Notes: generated by a model from the letters alone, not told the origin. 64,000 nt of DNA from Microbacterium testaceum (GCF_006539145.1 NZ_BJML01000001.1:620001-684000); one strand, 5' to 3'. Positions 28,475-37,037 are shown, counted from the first letter of the stretch. Numbers and translations are program-made.

Positions 28475-28510
28475 CGGGCGTCCTCTTCGGAGGGCGCCCG
28501 TTTCGTTGTT
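28475..28510 (+). terminator. Intrinsic terminator of infC-rpmI-rplT
   Basis: CGGGCG-T-CCTC (28475-28485), loop TTCG, then GAGG-G-CGCCCG (28490-28500) form an 11-bp stem with a T-rich tail TTTCGTTGTT. Confidence 0.85.
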
Positions 28511-28558
28511 CCTGCGGGTCGTTCGCGCGGCGTCCCGAGCAGCATTCCGCCGGGGTCA

Positions 28559-28570
28559 TACACTGGTGAC
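28559..28570 (+). promoter_or_regulatory. Leaderless promoter -10 (TACACT)
   Basis: TACACT at 28559-28564, 6 nt, then the GTG start at 28571. Confidence 0.65.
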
Positions 28571-29368
28571 GTGCTCGAGAACCCTCGTTCGCCGCGGGTG
28601 CGCGCCGTGGCCAAGCTCAGCAAGCGCGCCGCCCGCCAAGAGACGGGTCTGTTCCTGCTCGAAGGCCCGCAGGCCGCTCGGGAGGCGCTCGCCTGGGCCC
28701 CCCGGACCGTGCTCGAGGTCTATGCGACTTCTGCCGCGCTCGAGAAGCACACGGATGTGCGCGAGGCCGCGGAGCGAGCGGGCGTCGATCTGCAGGTCAC
28801 CACCGAGGCGGTTCTGGACGCGATGGCCGATACGGTCACGCCCCAGGGGATCGTGGCGGTGGCGCGTCAGTCACCCACCGCGCTGGAGGACATCCTGGCC
28901 GGGGAGCCGCGCCTCATCGCGATCTGCGAGGAGGTGCGCGACCCCGGGAACCTCGGCACCATCATCAGGGCCGCGGATGCCGCGGGCGCGGACGCCGTGA
29001 TTCTGACCGGCCGCACCGTCGACCCCTACAACCCGAAGGTCGTCCGCTCGACCACCGGATCGCTGTTCCATGTGCCGGTTGCCGTCGAGCTCGAACTCTC
29101 GGACGTCGTCGCCAGCGCTCACCAGGCGGGGCTGCGCATCGTCGCCGCCGATGTCGAGGGCACCGACTTCTTGGCATCCCGAGGGCTTCTATCGGAGCCG
29201 ACGGCCTGGCTCTTCGGCAATGAGGCCCGGGGACTCGACGAGTCCGCCCTCGCCCAGGCGGACCTCGCTCTGCGCTTGCCGATCTACGGTCGCGCCGAGT
29301 CTCTGAACCTGGCCACGGCGGCGAGCGTGTGCCTGTACGAGACGGCTTTCGCCCAACGGGCGCGCTGA
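28571..29368 (+). CDS. SPOUT rRNA/tRNA 2'-O-methyltransferase (TrmH family)
   Basis: This 265-residue methyltransferase has an N-terminal substrate-binding domain and a C-terminal knotted SPOUT fold. The three motifs are [31 protein letters not shown] and [18 protein letters not shown]. It probably methylates ribose in rRNA; the exact nucleotide cannot be told. It follows rplT, as commonly seen in actinobacteria. Confidence 0.9.
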   Translation: MLENPRSPRVRAVAKLSKRAARQETGLFLLEGPQAAREALAWAPRTVLEVYATSAALEKHTDVREAAERAGVDLQVTTEAVLDAMADTVTPQGIVAVARQSPTALEDILAGEPRLIAICEEVRDPGNLGTIIRAADAAGADAVILTGRTVDPYNPKVVRSTTGSLFHVPVAVELELSDVVASAHQAGLRIVAADVEGTDFLASRGLLSEPTAWLFGNEARGLDESALAQADLALRLPIYGRAESLNLATAASVCLYETAFAQRAR

Positions 29369-29431
29369 CGCCTGCTGTTACAGAACGGTTAAGGCGTGCG
29401 CCGGAATGTGGTCGGGCGCCCAGCATCCTCA

Positions 29432-29443
29432 TAGGGTGAAGGC
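29432..29443 (+). promoter_or_regulatory. Leaderless promoter -10 (TAGGGT) of the amino-acid ABC operon
   Basis: TAGGGT at 29432-29437 is followed by 6 nt and the ATG at 29444. Confidence 0.65.
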
Positions 29444-30202
29444 ATGGCATCCGTTCCCCCGAAGACCGAGCCCCTGGTCGTCGTCGCCGACGTCCAGAAG
29501 CATTACGGGCAGTTCCAGGCTCTGAAAGACATCGACCTCACCGTCGACCGCGGCGAGGTCGTCGTGGTGATCGGACCCTCGGGGTCCGGCAAGTCGACGC
29601 TGTGCCGCACTATCAACCGCCTCGAGACCATCACGAGCGGTTCGATCATGATCGATGGCAAGGAGCTTCCCAAAGAGGGGAAGGGTCTGGCCGAGCTGCG
29701 TGCCGACGTCGGCATGGTGTTCCAGTCGTTCAACCTCTTCGCACATCTGACGATCCTCGAGAACGTCACGCTCGGGCCCATCAAGGTCCGCAAGATGAAG
29801 AAGGCGGATGCCGAGAAAGAGGCGCGTGCGCTTCTCGACCGCGTGGGCGTCGGACACCAGGCCGACAAGCTCCCGGCCCAGCTCTCGGGCGGTCAGCAGC
29901 AGCGCGTGGCGATCGCCCGCGCGCTGGCGATGAAGCCCAAGGTCATGCTCTTCGACGAGCCGACCTCGGCTCTCGACCCCGAGATGATCAACGAGGTGCT
30001 CGACGTGATGGTCGGCCTCGCCAAAGACGGCATGACGATGATCGTCGTCACGCACGAGATGGGCTTCGCCCGCAAGGCCGCGAACCGCGTGGTGTTCATG
30101 GCCGACGGGCAGATCGTCGAGCAGGCGACGCCCGAGCAGTTCTTCACGAGCCCCGAGTCCGACCGGGCGAAAGACTTCCTCTCGAAGCTCATCACCCACT
30201 GA
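29444..30202 (+). CDS. gluA: Amino-acid ABC transporter ATP-binding protein (GluA-like)
   Basis: This 252-residue ATPase energises polar amino-acid uptake. Walker [10 protein letters not shown], signature [15 protein letters not shown] and Walker [13 protein letters not shown] are complete, with the switch His in VVTHEMGFA. Homology to GluA/GlnQ is clear. The order gluA-gluB-gluC-gluD matches the glutamate importer of Corynebacterium, but substrate identity is inferred. Confidence 0.92.
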   Translation: MASVPPKTEPLVVVADVQKHYGQFQALKDIDLTVDRGEVVVVIGPSGSGKSTLCRTINRLETITSGSIMIDGKELPKEGKGLAELRADVGMVFQSFNLFAHLTILENVTLGPIKVRKMKKADAEKEARALLDRVGVGHQADKLPAQLSGGQQQRVAIARALAMKPKVMLFDEPTSALDPEMINEVLDVMVGLAKDGMTMIVVTHEMGFARKAANRVVFMADGQIVEQATPEQFFTSPESDRAKDFLSKLITH

Positions 30203-30332
30203 CGAGCCCCCATCATGACGGCGACGGACGAAGAGGTTCCTCGCCGAAGCGCGCAGTTCCGCCCCGGGCGATTCGCCGCGTGCTCTCCAGACTCTTGTAT
30301 CCGCACAGCACACGTAACCAAGGAGACATCAC

Positions 30333-31253
30333 ATGCGTAAATCTCGTTTTCTCGCCGGCGCGAGCATCGTCGCCGCCGGCCTGCTGGCCCTGACGGCCTG
30401 CAACAGCGGCACCCCGGGCGCTGCCCCCGGCTCCGACGGCGGCAGCGGCTCCGACACCCCCGTGTACGGCGCGGTCGCCAGCGACGTCAAGATCGACGGC
30501 AGCAAGACCTTCGACAAGATCACCTCCGCCGGCAAGATCGTCGTCGGTGTGAAGGAAGACCAGCCCGGTCTCGGTTACCTCGACCCCGTGACGGGCGAGC
30601 GCAAGGGCTTCGACGTCGACGTCGCACGCTGGATCGCCGCCTCGCTCGGCTACGACCCGGCCGACACCTCGAAGGTGGAGTACAAGGCGATCGCGTCGGC
30701 CAACCGCGAGCAGGCGCTCATCAACGGCGACATCGACTACTACGTCGGCACCTACTCGATCACCGACAAGCGCAAGGACCAGATCTCGTTCGCCGGTCCG
30801 TACTTCCTGACCGGTCAGGGCCTGCTCGTCGCCGCCGACAACGACACCATCACGGGCAAGGACTCGCTCACCGCCGAGACCACCGTGTGCTCGGTGACCG
30901 GTTCGACGCCGATCCAGCGCATCCGCGAGCAGACTCCGGCCAAGGTCGTCGAGTTCGACACCTACTCGCAGTGCGTCGAGAAGCTCAAGAACGGCGAGGT
31001 CGACGCGGTCACGACCGATGAGGCCATCCTCCTCGGCTACGCCGCCCAGGATCCCGACAACCTCAAGATCGCGGGCGAGCCCTTCAGCGAGGAGCGCTAC
31101 GGCGTCGGCATCACCAAGGGCGACACCGCCTTCCAGGAGTTCGTGAACACCATGTTCACCGACGGCGGTTCCACCTGGGAGGCCATCTTCGAGAAGAACC
31201 TCGGCGCCTCGGGCGTCAAGGGCGAGCAGCCGGCGGTCGACCCCGTCAGCTGA
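30333..31253 (+). CDS. gluB: Glutamate-type solute-binding lipoprotein
   Basis: This 306-residue lipoprotein captures the amino acid outside the membrane. The signal peptide has lipobox LTAC, with lipidated Cys23, followed by a Gly/Ser/Pro-rich linker. The SBP_bac_3 fold carries VKEDQPGLGYLDPVTGERKGFDVDVARWI and DYYVGTYSITDKR. AAGGAG precedes the ATG. A 130-bp gap separates it from gluA, and a strong hairpin follows. Confidence 0.92.
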   Translation: MRKSRFLAGASIVAAGLLALTACNSGTPGAAPGSDGGSGSDTPVYGAVASDVKIDGSKTFDKITSAGKIVVGVKEDQPGLGYLDPVTGERKGFDVDVARWIAASLGYDPADTSKVEYKAIASANREQALINGDIDYYVGTYSITDKRKDQISFAGPYFLTGQGLLVAADNDTITGKDSLTAETTVCSVTGSTPIQRIREQTPAKVVEFDTYSQCVEKLKNGEVDAVTTDEAILLGYAAQDPDNLKIAGEPFSEERYGVGITKGDTAFQEFVNTMFTDGGSTWEAIFEKNLGASGVKGEQPAVDPVS

Positions 31254-31259
31254 TCTCCC

Positions 31260-31292
31260 GGTGCGGGCGGCGCACTCCGCGCCGCCCGCACC
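31260..31292 (+). other. Intercistronic hairpin between gluB and gluC
   Basis: A perfect 14-bp GC-rich stem (31260-31273 with 31279-31292, loop ACTCC) starts 7 nt after the gluB stop. It has no T-run. Such hairpins commonly protect or attenuate so that binding protein is made in excess over permease; that role is inference. Confidence 0.7.
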
Positions 31293-31330
31293 CCCCGACG
31301 AGCACGACGAGAAAGAACGGACAGCGTACG

Positions 31331-31981
31331 GTGAACCAGATCTTCGACTATCCCGACCTGTGGGCGCAGGCGCTCTGGGGGACGGTCGTGCTCTTCGTGG
31401 GCGGCGGCCTGATTGCGCTCGTGCTCGGCTTCATCGTGGCGGCCATGCGCGTTTCGCCCGTGCCCATCGCCCGCGCGGTCGGCGCGGTCTACGTGAACTG
31501 GATCCGCAACACCCCGCTCACGCTGGTTCTGTTCTTCTTCGCGTTCTGCGTGCCGCTGCTGATCGACGTCCCGCGCGGGAGCTTCCTGACCCTCGCGGTG
31601 TGCGGCCTCGGCATCTACACGGCGACCTACGTGGCCGAGACACTGCGCTCGGGCATCAACACCGTGCCCGTCGGCCAGGCGGAGGCGGCCCGCGCTCTCG
31701 GTCTCGGCTTCGGCCAGGTCATGACGCTCGTGGTCCTGCCCCAGGCGACCCGTTCGGTCATTCCCCCGATGATGAGCGTCTTCATCGCCCTGCTCAAGAA
31801 CACCACCGTCGCCGCCGGATTCTCGGTGGTCAACCTCGGGAACATCCGCGCGACGATGAGCGAGAACGGCGAGAACCAGCTCGTCACCATCCTTCTGGTG
31901 ATGGCGGTCTTCGTCATCCTGGTCCTGCTGCTCGCGGCGCTGCAGAACGCGGCCGAGAAGAAGTGGAAGGTCGTCCGATGA
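31331..31981 (+). CDS. gluC: Amino-acid ABC transporter permease (GluC-like)
   Basis: This 216-residue HisM-type permease has about five membrane helices and the EAA loop VPVGQAEAARALGLGFGQVM near residues 113-132. It starts at GTG after GAGAAAGAA. The stop overlaps the gluD ATG (ATGA), consistent with a heterodimeric channel made in equal amounts. Confidence 0.92.
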   Translation: MNQIFDYPDLWAQALWGTVVLFVGGGLIALVLGFIVAAMRVSPVPIARAVGAVYVNWIRNTPLTLVLFFFAFCVPLLIDVPRGSFLTLAVCGLGIYTATYVAETLRSGINTVPVGQAEAARALGLGFGQVMTLVVLPQATRSVIPPMMSVFIALLKNTTVAAGFSVVNLGNIRATMSENGENQLVTILLVMAVFVILVLLLAALQNAAEKKWKVVR

Positions 31982-32901
31982 GCTCCTCCGTCCTCTATGA
32001 CGTACCGGGTCCCCGCGCACAGCTGCGCAACCGCATCCTCGGCGTCGTCACCCTCGTCCTCGTCGCCGCCGTCATCGGCTTCGTCGTCTGGCGCTTCATC
32101 GACACCGGCCAGTTCTCGGCGGCGAAGTGGAACGTCTTCAGCTACAGCGCGATCTGGGAGCGTTTCGGCCAGGCGACCCTCGCGACGCTCGCGGCGTTCG
32201 CCGTCGCGGCCGTCGGCGCGCTCGTCCTCGGCTTCATCCTGGCCATCGGCCGCATGTCCGACCACCGATGGGTGCGCCTCCCCGTCGGCTGGGTCGTCGA
32301 ACTGCTCCGCGCCGTCCCCGTCCTCGTCTTCATGCTGCTGCTGTACTACGGTCTGCCCGTCATCGGCATCAAGATGTCGTCGTACTGGGCGGTCGTCATC
32401 GCCCTGATCCTCTACAACGGCTCGGTGCTGTCCGAGGTCATCCGCGCCGGCGTCGAGGCGCTCCCGCGCGGACAGAGCGAGGCCGGCTACGCCGTGGGGC
32501 TCCGCAAGGCCGGTGTGATGCGCCTGATCCTGCTCCCGCAGGCCATCCGCGCCATGCTGCCCGTGATCATCGCCCAGCTCGTGGTGACCCTGAAGGACAC
32601 CGCTCTCGGCTTCATCATCACGTACCCCGAGCTGTTGTACTTCGCTCGTCTTCTCGGCTCCAACGGCGAATACGGGTCGCCGCTGATCCCGGCCGCGATG
32701 GTCGCCAGCGTCATCTACGTCGCGATGTGCCTCGCCCTGTCGTACACCGCGCACCGCGTCGAGCTCGGCCTCCGCCGCTCGCCCAAGGGCGGCAACGTCG
32801 CTCCCGCGGAGCCCGCGGGACAGACCGGCACCGACACCGAGCTGATCGTCGCCCAGCGCGGCCTCGGCAAGTACGACGCGGGTAGCGGCGGCGGAATCTG
32901 A
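31978..32901 (+). CDS. gluD: Amino-acid ABC transporter permease (GluD-like)
   Basis: This 307-residue second permease subunit carries the EAA loop ALPRGQSEAGYAVGLRKAGV. It is longer than GluC at both ends, with a cytoplasmic N-terminus and a polar C-terminal tail ending in a Gly-rich stretch. Its ATG overlaps the gluC stop. Confidence 0.92.
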   Translation: MSSSVLYDVPGPRAQLRNRILGVVTLVLVAAVIGFVVWRFIDTGQFSAAKWNVFSYSAIWERFGQATLATLAAFAVAAVGALVLGFILAIGRMSDHRWVRLPVGWVVELLRAVPVLVFMLLLYYGLPVIGIKMSSYWAVVIALILYNGSVLSEVIRAGVEALPRGQSEAGYAVGLRKAGVMRLILLPQAIRAMLPVIIAQLVVTLKDTALGFIITYPELLYFARLLGSNGEYGSPLIPAAMVASVIYVAMCLALSYTAHRVELGLRRSPKGGNVAPAEPAGQTGTDTELIVAQRGLGKYDAGSGGGI

Positions 32902-32910
32902 GTCATCGGT

Positions 32911-32942
32911 CCGACGGGCGGGGGAGTGTCCCCGCCCGTCGG
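32911..32942 (+). terminator. Terminator of the gluABCD operon
   Basis: CCGACGGGCGGGG (32911-32923) pairs perfectly with 32930-32942, 13 bp with a 6-nt loop, 9 nt after gluD. The stem abuts the pheS -10 element with no gap. Confidence 0.75.
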
Positions 32943-32956
32943 TAGACTCTCATCTC
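32943..32956 (+). promoter_or_regulatory. pheS promoter -10 (TAGACT)
   Basis: TAGACT at 32943-32948 lies 8 nt before the GTG start, implying a leaderless or near-leaderless message. Its -35 region falls within the preceding terminator stem. Confidence 0.65.
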
Positions 32957-33997
32957 GTGTCCGACGCACCCGAGATCACCCCTGAGGCCGTCGCCTCCGC
33001 GGTCGATGAGGCCCTTGCCGCCATCGCCGCCGCCGCGACCACGGCCGAGCTCAAGTCCGCCCGCTCCGCGCACACGGGGGAGCAGTCCTCCCTCGCGCAG
33101 CTGAACGCCCAGATGCGCAACGTCGCCCCCGAGCACAAGGCCTCTTTCGGCAAGCTCGTCGGGCAGGCCCGCGGTCAGGTGAACCAGGCGCTCGCCGCCC
33201 GCGAGAGCGAGCTGGCCGAAGCCGAGACCGCCGCCCAGCTCGAGGCCGAGCGCATCGACGTCACGGCGCTGCCGCAGCGCGCACGCGTCGGGGCACGGCA
33301 TCCGATCTCGCTCCTGCAGGAGCAGGTGTCGGACATCTTCGTCGGCATGGGCTGGGAGATCGCGGAGGGCCCCGAGCTCGAGCACGAGTGGTTCAACTTC
33401 GACGCGCTCAACTTCGACGTCGACCACCCCGCGCGTCAGATGCAGGACACCTTCTTCGTCGACCCGGTCGCGCGCCACCTGGTGCTGCGCACCCACACCA
33501 GCCCGGTTCAGGTTCGGTCGATGCTCGAGCGCGACCTGCCGATCTACGTGCTCTGCCCCGGCCGGGTGTACCGCACCGACGAGTTCGACGCGACGCACCT
33601 GCCGGTGTTCACGCAGTTCGAGGGTCTCGTGATCGACAAGAACATCACGATGGCCCACCTCAAGGGCACGCTCGACCACGCCGCGCGCGTGCTGTTCGGG
33701 CCCGAGGCCAAGACGCGCTTCCGCGCGAACTTCTTCCCGTTCACCGAGCCGAGCGCAGAGCTCGACCTGTGGCATCCCACCTTCAAGGGCGGGGCGCGCT
33801 GGATCGAGTGGGGCGGCTGCGGAATGGTGAACCCCAACGTCCTGCGGGCCGCCGGTATCGATCCCGAGGAGTACTCGGGCTTCGCGTTCGGCATGGGCAT
33901 CGAGCGCACGCTCATGTTCCGCAGCGACGTACAAGACATGCGCGACATGGCCGAGGGCGATGTCCGATTCAGCGAGCAGTTCGGAATGGTGGTCTGA
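32957..33997 (+). CDS. pheS: Phenylalanine-tRNA ligase alpha subunit
   Basis: This 346-residue class II synthetase alpha chain has an N-terminal coiled coil, then motif 2 and 3 regions: FRANFFPFTEPSAELDLW and GFAFGMGIERTLMFR. RTHTSPVQVR is also conserved. Its stop shares a base with the pheT ATG, matching assembly of the alpha2-beta2 enzyme. Confidence 0.96.
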   Translation: MSDAPEITPEAVASAVDEALAAIAAAATTAELKSARSAHTGEQSSLAQLNAQMRNVAPEHKASFGKLVGQARGQVNQALAARESELAEAETAAQLEAERIDVTALPQRARVGARHPISLLQEQVSDIFVGMGWEIAEGPELEHEWFNFDALNFDVDHPARQMQDTFFVDPVARHLVLRTHTSPVQVRSMLERDLPIYVLCPGRVYRTDEFDATHLPVFTQFEGLVIDKNITMAHLKGTLDHAARVLFGPEAKTRFRANFFPFTEPSAELDLWHPTFKGGARWIEWGGCGMVNPNVLRAAGIDPEEYSGFAFGMGIERTLMFRSDVQDMRDMAEGDVRFSEQFGMVV

Positions 33998-36507
33998 TGC
34001 GCGTCCCGCTCTCCTGGTTGCGCGAGTACGTCGACGTGCCCGCCGAGGCCACGCCCGAGGACGTCCTCGCGGCTTTGGTGTCGGTCGGCTTCGAAGAGGA
34101 GGACGTGCACCGCTTCGAGCTGTCCGGCCCGATCGTGGTCGGCGAGGTGAAGGAGTTCACTCCCGAGCCCCAGTCCAACGGCAAGACCATCCGCTGGTGC
34201 CAGGTCGACGTCGGAACCGAGAACGGGGGAGTGCGCGGCATCGTCTGCGGTGCGGGCAATTTCTTCGAGGGCGACAAGGTCGTGGTGACCCTGCCCGGCT
34301 CTGTGCTGCCCGGACCCTTCCCGATCGCGGCTCGCAAGACCTACGGCCACGTCTCCGACGGCATGATCGCTTCGGCGAAAGAGCTGGGTCTCGGCAGCGA
34401 GCACAGCGGCATCCTGCGTCTGATCGATCTGGGAATCGATGCGCCCGTCGGCACGGATGCCATCGCGCTGCTCGGTCTGGATGACCTCGCGGTCGAGATC
34501 AACGTCACTCCCGATCGCGGCTACGCCCTGTCGTTGCGCGGGGTCGCCCGCGAGTACTCGCACGCGACCGGCGCGGACTTCCGCGATCCGGGCCTCGGCC
34601 ACGACGGCGCCGCGGGACGCACGCCCTCGGGCTTCCCGATCACGGTCGCCGACCAGGCTCCCATCCGCGGACGCAAGGGCGCCACGGAGTTCGTCGCGCG
34701 GATCGTCCGCGACGTCGATCCCTCGCGTCCGACCCCGCCGTGGATGATCACGCGCCTGTCGCTCGCCGGTATCCGCTCGCTCGGCGTGCTGATCGACATC
34801 ACGAACTACGTCATGCTCGAGCTCGGCCAGCCGATCCACGGCTACGACCTCGACCGGCTGCAGGGCGGCATCACGGTGCGCCGCGCGGAGCAGGGCGAGA
34901 AGCTCGAGACCCTCGACGGTCAGGTGCGCACGCTCGACTCCGAAGACCTCCTGATCACCGACGAGTCGGGCCCCATCGGCCTCGCCGGTGTCATGGGCGG
35001 CGGTCCGACCGAGATGAGCGACGCGACTCGGAACGTCCTCATCGAGGCGGCGACGTTCGACCAGGTGTCGATCGCCCGAACGGCGCGTCGGCACAAGCTC
35101 CCCTCCGAAGCATCGCGGCGCTTCGAGCGCGGCGTCGACCCGCTCGTGCCGTACGTCGCGGCGGAGCGTGTCGCCTCGCTCATGGTGGAGCTGGCCGGCG
35201 GCACGCTCGACACCGAGCTCGGCGGGTCGCTCGGCTCGAGCTACCGTCGCGAGGCGATCACGCTCCCCGCGGGCTTCGTCCCCGGACTGATCGGCGTGGA
35301 GTACACCGATGACGAGATCGTGTCGGCGCTGCGACTCATCGGATGCACGGTCGAGGAGCGCGACGGAGGGTGGTCGGTGACCGCCCCGTCGTGGCGCCAC
35401 GACCTCAGCGACAAGTGGACGCTCGCCGAAGAGGTGGCGCGCATCGAGGGCTACGACCGCATCCCGTCCGTGCTGCCGACGCCCCCGTCCGGTCGCGGGC
35501 TCACCGCCGCGCAGCAGGGGCGCCGCCGCGTGGCCAACGCCCTGGCCGCGGCCGGCTTCGTCGAGACGCCGTCGTTCCCGTTCACGACGGAGGAGCAGAA
35601 CGCCCTGCACGGTTCACCGTCCGGTGACCCGCTGCCGAGCGTGAAGCTGGCGAACCCGCTCGACGGACTGGCGCCGTTCCTGCGTCGCTCGCTCGTTCCG
35701 GCCCTGCTGCAGGTCGCGCACCGCAACGTGTCGCGCGGCATCGTCGACCTCGCGCTGTTCGAGACCGGCACGGTCTTCCTCCCGAAGCCCGGCGTGCGAT
35801 ACGGCACCTCGTCGGTCCCGCCGCTGGCGGTGCGACCGGATGCCGCGACGCTCACGGCCCTCGACGCGTCGATCCCGCCGCAGCGTCGCCACGTCGCCGT
35901 GCTCCTGACGGGACACACCGTTGCCAAGCAGCCGGGTCAGCCCGCGGTGGCCGCGGACCTCGCCGCCGCCGTGGATGCCGTCCGAGTGCTCACCGCCGCC
36001 GCCGGTCTCGATGTGGAGCTGGTGCAAGCGCAGCGCGCGGCGCTGCACCCGGGTCGCACGGCTCGCGTGCTCGCCGCGGGCACCGACATCGGTTACGTCG
36101 GAGAGCTGCTGCCCGTCGTCGCCGCGGCCGCCGATCTGCCCGGTCGCGTTCTCGTGGCCGAGCTCGACCTCGACGCCATGCTCGAGCTCGCACACGCGCG
36201 CGTGGTCGCGGCATCCCTCTCGGGCTTCCCGGCCGCCACGCAGGACGTGTCTCTGACGCTGCCGATCGATGTCGCCGCCGGCGCGGTGCGCGCCGCGCTG
36301 CTCGAGGGCGGGGCTCCGCTGCTCGAAGGCGCCCGGCTCGTCGACGACTACCGCGGCCCGGGCCTCGCCGAGGGAACGAAGAGCCTGACCTTCGCGCTGC
36401 GTTTCCGCGCCGAGGACCGCACGCTGACCGCGGCCGAGGCGACCGCGGCGAAGCTCGCGGGTGTCGCCGTGGCCGCCGAGCGCTTCGGTGCCGCCATCCG
36501 CGACTGA
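33997..36507 (+). CDS. pheT: Phenylalanine-tRNA ligase beta subunit
   Basis: This 836-residue beta chain contains a tRNA-binding OB domain (about residues 40-155), B3/B4 editing domain, B5 and a C-terminal ferredoxin-like anticodon-binding FDX-ACB domain. The N-terminus RVPLSWLREYVDVPA is typical. The start overlaps the pheS stop. Confidence 0.96.
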   Translation: MRVPLSWLREYVDVPAEATPEDVLAALVSVGFEEEDVHRFELSGPIVVGEVKEFTPEPQSNGKTIRWCQVDVGTENGGVRGIVCGAGNFFEGDKVVVTLPGSVLPGPFPIAARKTYGHVSDGMIASAKELGLGSEHSGILRLIDLGIDAPVGTDAIALLGLDDLAVEINVTPDRGYALSLRGVAREYSHATGADFRDPGLGHDGAAGRTPSGFPITVADQAPIRGRKGATEFVARIVRDVDPSRPTPPWMITRLSLAGIRSLGVLIDITNYVMLELGQPIHGYDLDRLQGGITVRRAEQGEKLETLDGQVRTLDSEDLLITDESGPIGLAGVMGGGPTEMSDATRNVLIEAATFDQVSIARTARRHKLPSEASRRFERGVDPLVPYVAAERVASLMVELAGGTLDTELGGSLGSSYRREAITLPAGFVPGLIGVEYTDDEIVSALRLIGCTVEERDGGWSVTAPSWRHDLSDKWTLAEEVARIEGYDRIPSVLPTPPSGRGLTAAQQGRRRVANALAAAGFVETPSFPFTTEEQNALHGSPSGDPLPSVKLANPLDGLAPFLRRSLVPALLQVAHRNVSRGIVDLALFETGTVFLPKPGVRYGTSSVPPLAVRPDAATLTALDASIPPQRRHVAVLLTGHTVAKQPGQPAVAADLAAAVDAVRVLTAAAGLDVELVQAQRAALHPGRTARVLAAGTDIGYVGELLPVVAAAADLPGRVLVAELDLDAMLELAHARVVAASLSGFPAATQDVSLTLPIDVAAGAVRAALLEGGAPLLEGARLVDDYRGPGLAEGTKSLTFALRFRAEDRTLTAAEATAAKLAGVAVAAERFGAAIRD

Positions 36508-36521
36508 CCGTTCTGCACGAC

Positions 36522-36558
36522 CCGGAGCGCCGCCGGCTCGCGCCGTGCGGCGCTCCGG
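36522..36558 (+). terminator. Terminator of pheST
   Basis: A 12-bp perfect stem (36522-36533 with 36547-36558) and an inner 4-bp CGGC/GCCG extension form a strong GC-rich hairpin 14 nt after pheT. No T-run follows. Confidence 0.65.
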
Positions 36559-36666
36559 CGTTCCGCGAGGGTCTCGTCGTGCGGGGCGGTGTGTGACGGC
36601 CGCGAGGCTGGACCGGGCCGCCTCGGCACGCGCCCGGGAGGGAGGCGCCCGCGTGCGCACAGGAGT

Positions 36667-36720
36667 CTGCCCTCATCGCCGGTAAGGGGGGCAGTCGGAC
36701 GTGCGCGGCGATGAGGGCAG
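36667..36720. repeat. 15-bp perfect inverted repeat
   Basis: CTGCCCTCATCGCCG (36667-36681) is exactly complementary to 36706-36720, with a 24-nt loop. It lies in the non-coding stretch between pheT and the arg leader and is not explained by a nearby gene end. Confidence 0.75.
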
Positions 36721-36743
36721 GTTTCACAGCATAAGCCCTTCGT

Positions 36744-36814
36744 GTCCCCCATTCGGGGGACGTGGTGGGAGGGTGTCGCCGGCGCGGCGTCTCCCCGAAG
36801 TCTGCGGCGACACC
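36744..36814. repeat. Two further hairpins upstream of the arg leader
   Basis: GTCCCCC/GGGGGAC (36744-36761, loop ATTC) and GGTGTCGCCG/CGGCGACACC (36772-36814, 23-nt loop) are both perfect. Together with the preceding inverted repeat they fill most of the 350-bp gap after pheT. I see no coding sequence in 36508-36847. Confidence 0.65.
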
Positions 36815-36847
36815 GGCGTTGATTTGCCCCTCCGCCTCCGCTGCCGT

Positions 36848-36859
36848 TACCCTCGCCAC
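36848..36859 (+). promoter_or_regulatory. Leaderless promoter -10 of the arg leader peptide (TACCCT)
   Basis: TACCCT at 36848-36853 is followed by 6 nt and the ATG at 36860. Confidence 0.65.
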
Positions 36860-36955
36860 ATGTCGTCGATCACCGTGCGCACCGAGGAGCTCTTCGTGAG
36901 CACCGGTGGCGAGCGTCGACGTCGGGTCGCGCGCCGATTCTCGGCGACCTCGTAA
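36860..36955 (+). CDS. Arginine-rich leader peptide of the arg operon
   Basis: This 31-codon reading frame, preceded by a leaderless promoter, encodes a peptide with seven arginines. Four are consecutive (residues 19-22) and two more are at 25-26, including two uncommon CGA codons. It ends 82 bp before argC. A stem CGCCGA/TCGGCG (36932-36946) overlaps the last Arg codons. A competing pairing CGACCT/AGGTCG (36945-36950 with 36964-36969) and a GGGCG/CGCCC hairpin (36977-36990) follow. This is the layout of ribosome-mediated attenuation sensing charged tRNA-Arg; that function is inferred. Confidence 0.7.
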   Translation: MSSITVRTEELFVSTGGERRRRVARRFSATS

Positions 36956-36997
36956 CCCGCCACAGGTCGGGCATACGGGCGTCGCCGCCCCGGTTCA

Positions 36998-37011
36998 TGC
37001 GGATTTCCGCA
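36998..37011 (+). promoter_or_regulatory. Palindrome over the argC -35 region
   Basis: TGCGGATTTCCGCA is a perfect 6-bp inverted repeat with a 2-bp centre, overlapping where the argC -35 should be. It could be an ArgR or other operator, though it does not match the TGAAT/ATTCA-type ARG box. Confidence 0.5.
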
Positions 37012-37025
37012 CCAGCCCCGACTCG

Positions 37026-37037
37026 TAAGGTGGATAC
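37026..37037 (+). promoter_or_regulatory. Leaderless promoter -10 of argC (TAAGGT)
   Basis: TAAGGT at 37026-37031 is followed by 6 nt and the argC ATG. The operon therefore seems to have a second promoter downstream of the leader peptide. Confidence 0.65.

Noticed and set aside
36701-36955. 84-residue version of the frame containing the arg leader peptide
   Set aside because: The upstream part runs through strong hairpins and has no start signal; the leaderless promoter points to the internal ATG at 36860.
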